A stretch of DNA of 64,000 bases from Aestuariispira ectoiniformans. GTDB taxonomy: Bacteria; Pseudomonadota; Alphaproteobacteria; UBA8366; Aestuariispiraceae. Below the pieces are notes generated by a model that had not been told where the DNA came from, did no database searches, and saw only the letters and a program-made list of their open reading frames with translations. The translations under genes and the position numbers were made by a program. Below, in pieces: positions 62,843 to 64,000 of this stretch. The stretch spans positions 434,001 through 498,000 of the forward strand of contig NZ_CP062788.1 in the NCBI RefSeq assembly GCF_025136295.1. Direction: 5' to 3'. Numbering within the stretch: position 1 is the stretch's first letter; every line of letters starts with the position of its first letter.

Positions 62843-64000
62843 CTAGCCTGATGGCGACCCTTTATCGGCTTTCAGCGCCTCAATCGCCTGATCCACATCT
62901 GCATAGAACATCACCTCCGGTGCACGGACACCATGGGTCTGCAGCATCCGGACCGTTACGGGGCTTGCCCCGGTGACAACCACCTGCACCCCCTTGTGAG
63001 CCGCCTTGCGTACGGCCCCTTCCAGCACATTGGCGCCGGTGGAATCCAGGAAGGGAACGGCGTGGAAGTCCAGGATGAAGGTCCGCCGCCGGTCTGCAAT
63101 CCGGTCCAGCACGGACCCCACCGTCGAGGCCGCCCCGAAGAAAAACGCCCCGGAGATATGATAGATGACCATATCGGGGTCGCTCGCCAGATGGCTGTCA
63201 TAGGGAACACGGCCTTCGCCTTCCTCGTCGGCCTGATCCTCCAGAACAAAGCCGCCCTTGATCGCTTCGCGGCTTTCGATGGAAAGGCTTTTCGCCATCC
63301 GGTCGATAAACAGGATCGCGCCCAGCGCAAAACCCACAATGATCCCTTCGGTCAGACTGCGGAATACGGTCAGCAGGAAGGTCGCCAGCAGAACCAGCGC
63401 ATCCCCTTTGGAAGACTTCAGCAAGGCCAGGAAGGCATGCTTTTCAATCATGTTCCAGGCCACCACCGCCAGAATCCCGGCAAGGGCGGACAGCGGGATA
63501 TATTGCGCCAGCGGGGCCGCCACCAGAATGAAGGCCAGCACGAAGATCGCATGCATCATGCCGGACAGCGGACCATGGGCCCCGGCGCGCACATTGGTGG
63601 CCGTGCGGGCGATGGTGCCGGTCACGCAAATCCCGCCGAAAAGGGCAGAGCCCATATTGGCCACGCCCTGCGCCACCAGCTCGCAATTGGACCGGTGGCG
63701 GCGGTTGGTCATGCCATCGGCGACAACCGCCGACAGCAGGCTTTCAATGGAACCCAGAATGGCGAATGACACCGCATTGGGTAAAATCGCCACAACTTTT
63801 TCCGGACTGAAATCAGGCAGCGAGGGCAGGGGAAAACCAGTCGGGATGCCGCCAAAGGCCGTGCCGATCGTCTCCACCGGAAGGCTCATCAGGCCACTGA
63901 CCAGCGAGGCGATCCCCACCCCGATCAGCATACCCGGCCAGCCGGGCCGCAGATATTTCAGCACCAGGATCACCGCGATGGTCAGACCGGCAATCGCCAG
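62843..64000 (-). CDS. SulP-family anion transporter, C-terminal part (truncated by window end)
   Basis: The frame is open to the last base of the window, so the N-terminus lies outside; 385 residues are visible. Several membrane helices include FAILGSIESLLSAVVADGMTNRRHRSNCELVAQGVANMGSALFGGICVTGTIARTATNVRAGAHGPLSGMMHA, the core SulP signature. A C-terminal cytoplasmic STAS domain (about the last 115 residues, VIYHISGAFFFGAASTVGSVLD and FILDFHAVPFLDSTGANVLEG) completes the family plan. Substrates may be sulfate, bicarbonate or another anion; none can be assigned. Confidence 0.95.
   Translation of the reverse strand: MAIAGLTIAVILVLKYLRPGWPGMLIGVGIASLVSGLMSLPVETIGTAFGGIPTGFPLPSLPDFSPEKVVAILPNAVSFAILGSIESLLSAVVADGMTNRRHRSNCELVAQGVANMGSALFGGICVTGTIARTATNVRAGAHGPLSGMMHAIFVLAFILVAAPLAQYIPLSALAGILAVVAWNMIEKHAFLALLKSSKGDALVLLATFLLTVFRSLTEGIIVGFALGAILFIDRMAKSLSIESREAIKGGFVLEDQADEEGEGRVPYDSHLASDPDMVIYHISGAFFFGAASTVGSVLDRIADRRRTFILDFHAVPFLDSTGANVLEGAVRKAAHKGVQVVVTGASPVTVRMLQTHGVRAPEVMFYADVDQAIEALKADKGSPSG

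Noticed and set aside
1-64000. CRISPR array, tRNA, rRNA, prophage or insertion sequence
   Set aside because: No regularly spaced repeats, no cloverleaf or rRNA sequence, and no transposase or integrase reading frame were found by eye on either strand.

Overview
The window comes from a high-GC (roughly 60%) alphaproteobacterial chromosome. The large NAD-type glutamate dehydrogenase, a MucR/Ros regulator, a Fur/Mur lacking the CxxC zinc motifs, an ornithine-lipid olsB/olsA pair, AddAB in place of RecBCD, and a DivL-type Tyr 'histidine kinase' together fit this class. The HBM-type chemoreceptor and the MucR sequence suggest Rhodospirillales or a neighbouring order; that is inference from gene content. 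About 61 protein genes are visible. I see no tRNA, rRNA, CRISPR array, integrase or transposase.

Layout. 1-6.1 kb: tail of glutamate dehydrogenase, a BON lipoprotein, an aldose epimerase, an ArsR/SRPBCC pair and small sensory or solute-binding genes. 6.2-18.3 kb: the conserved translation/RNA cluster rimP-nusA-ylxR-infB-rbfA // truB-rpsO-pnp, all on the minus strand. It is interrupted between rbfA and truB by about 2 kb of accessory genes and carries a duplicated rbfA tail. 18.3-24.6 kb: SMP-30 protein, AraC regulator, trmB, metK, lnt. 24.6-30.4 kb: corC-ybeY-phoH-miaB, then olsA/olsB. 30.5-34.5 kb: hupE, fur, mucR, rimI-tsaB, a RutE-like reductase. 34.6-43.7 kb: accessory genes, including a deacetylase, a second ArsR/SRPBCC pair, a YegD-like Hsp70, an HBM chemoreceptor followed by a broken piece of the yegD 5' end, a MarR/methyltransferase pair, LysE, and a Bax-like glucosaminidase. 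43.9-58.2 kb: NifU, Usp, DUF2333, trpS, and the operon divL-tsaE-murU-like-addB-addA-trxA. 58.4-61.2 kb: a Mn-type yybP-ykoY riboswitch with a small GDT1/UPF0016 protein, then a likely nucleotidyltransferase/HEPN two-gene module behind a 12-bp inverted repeat, then REP-like repeats. 61.3-64 kb: ahcY and a SulP transporter cut by the window edge.

How genes work together. The rimP-pnp block couples transcription elongation, initiation-factor supply, 30S maturation, tRNA modification and RNA decay. metK makes SAM and ahcY recycles the SAH left by methyltransferases. olsB and olsA make ornithine lipids. rimI/tsaB/tsaE serve ribosome and tRNA modification. addAB repairs double-strand breaks, and divL belongs to the cell-cycle CckA/CtrA circuit.

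Most notable: (i) two places where an accessory gene lies between direct repeats of part of a neighbouring housekeeping gene (rbfA 3' end, yegD 5' end); (ii) a GSU2403-type nucleotidyltransferase translationally coupled to an AT-rich gene with an RX4H HEPN-like motif, a candidate toxin-antitoxin or defence module; (iii) a clear yybP-ykoY riboswitch; (iv) several self-consistent operator predictions.
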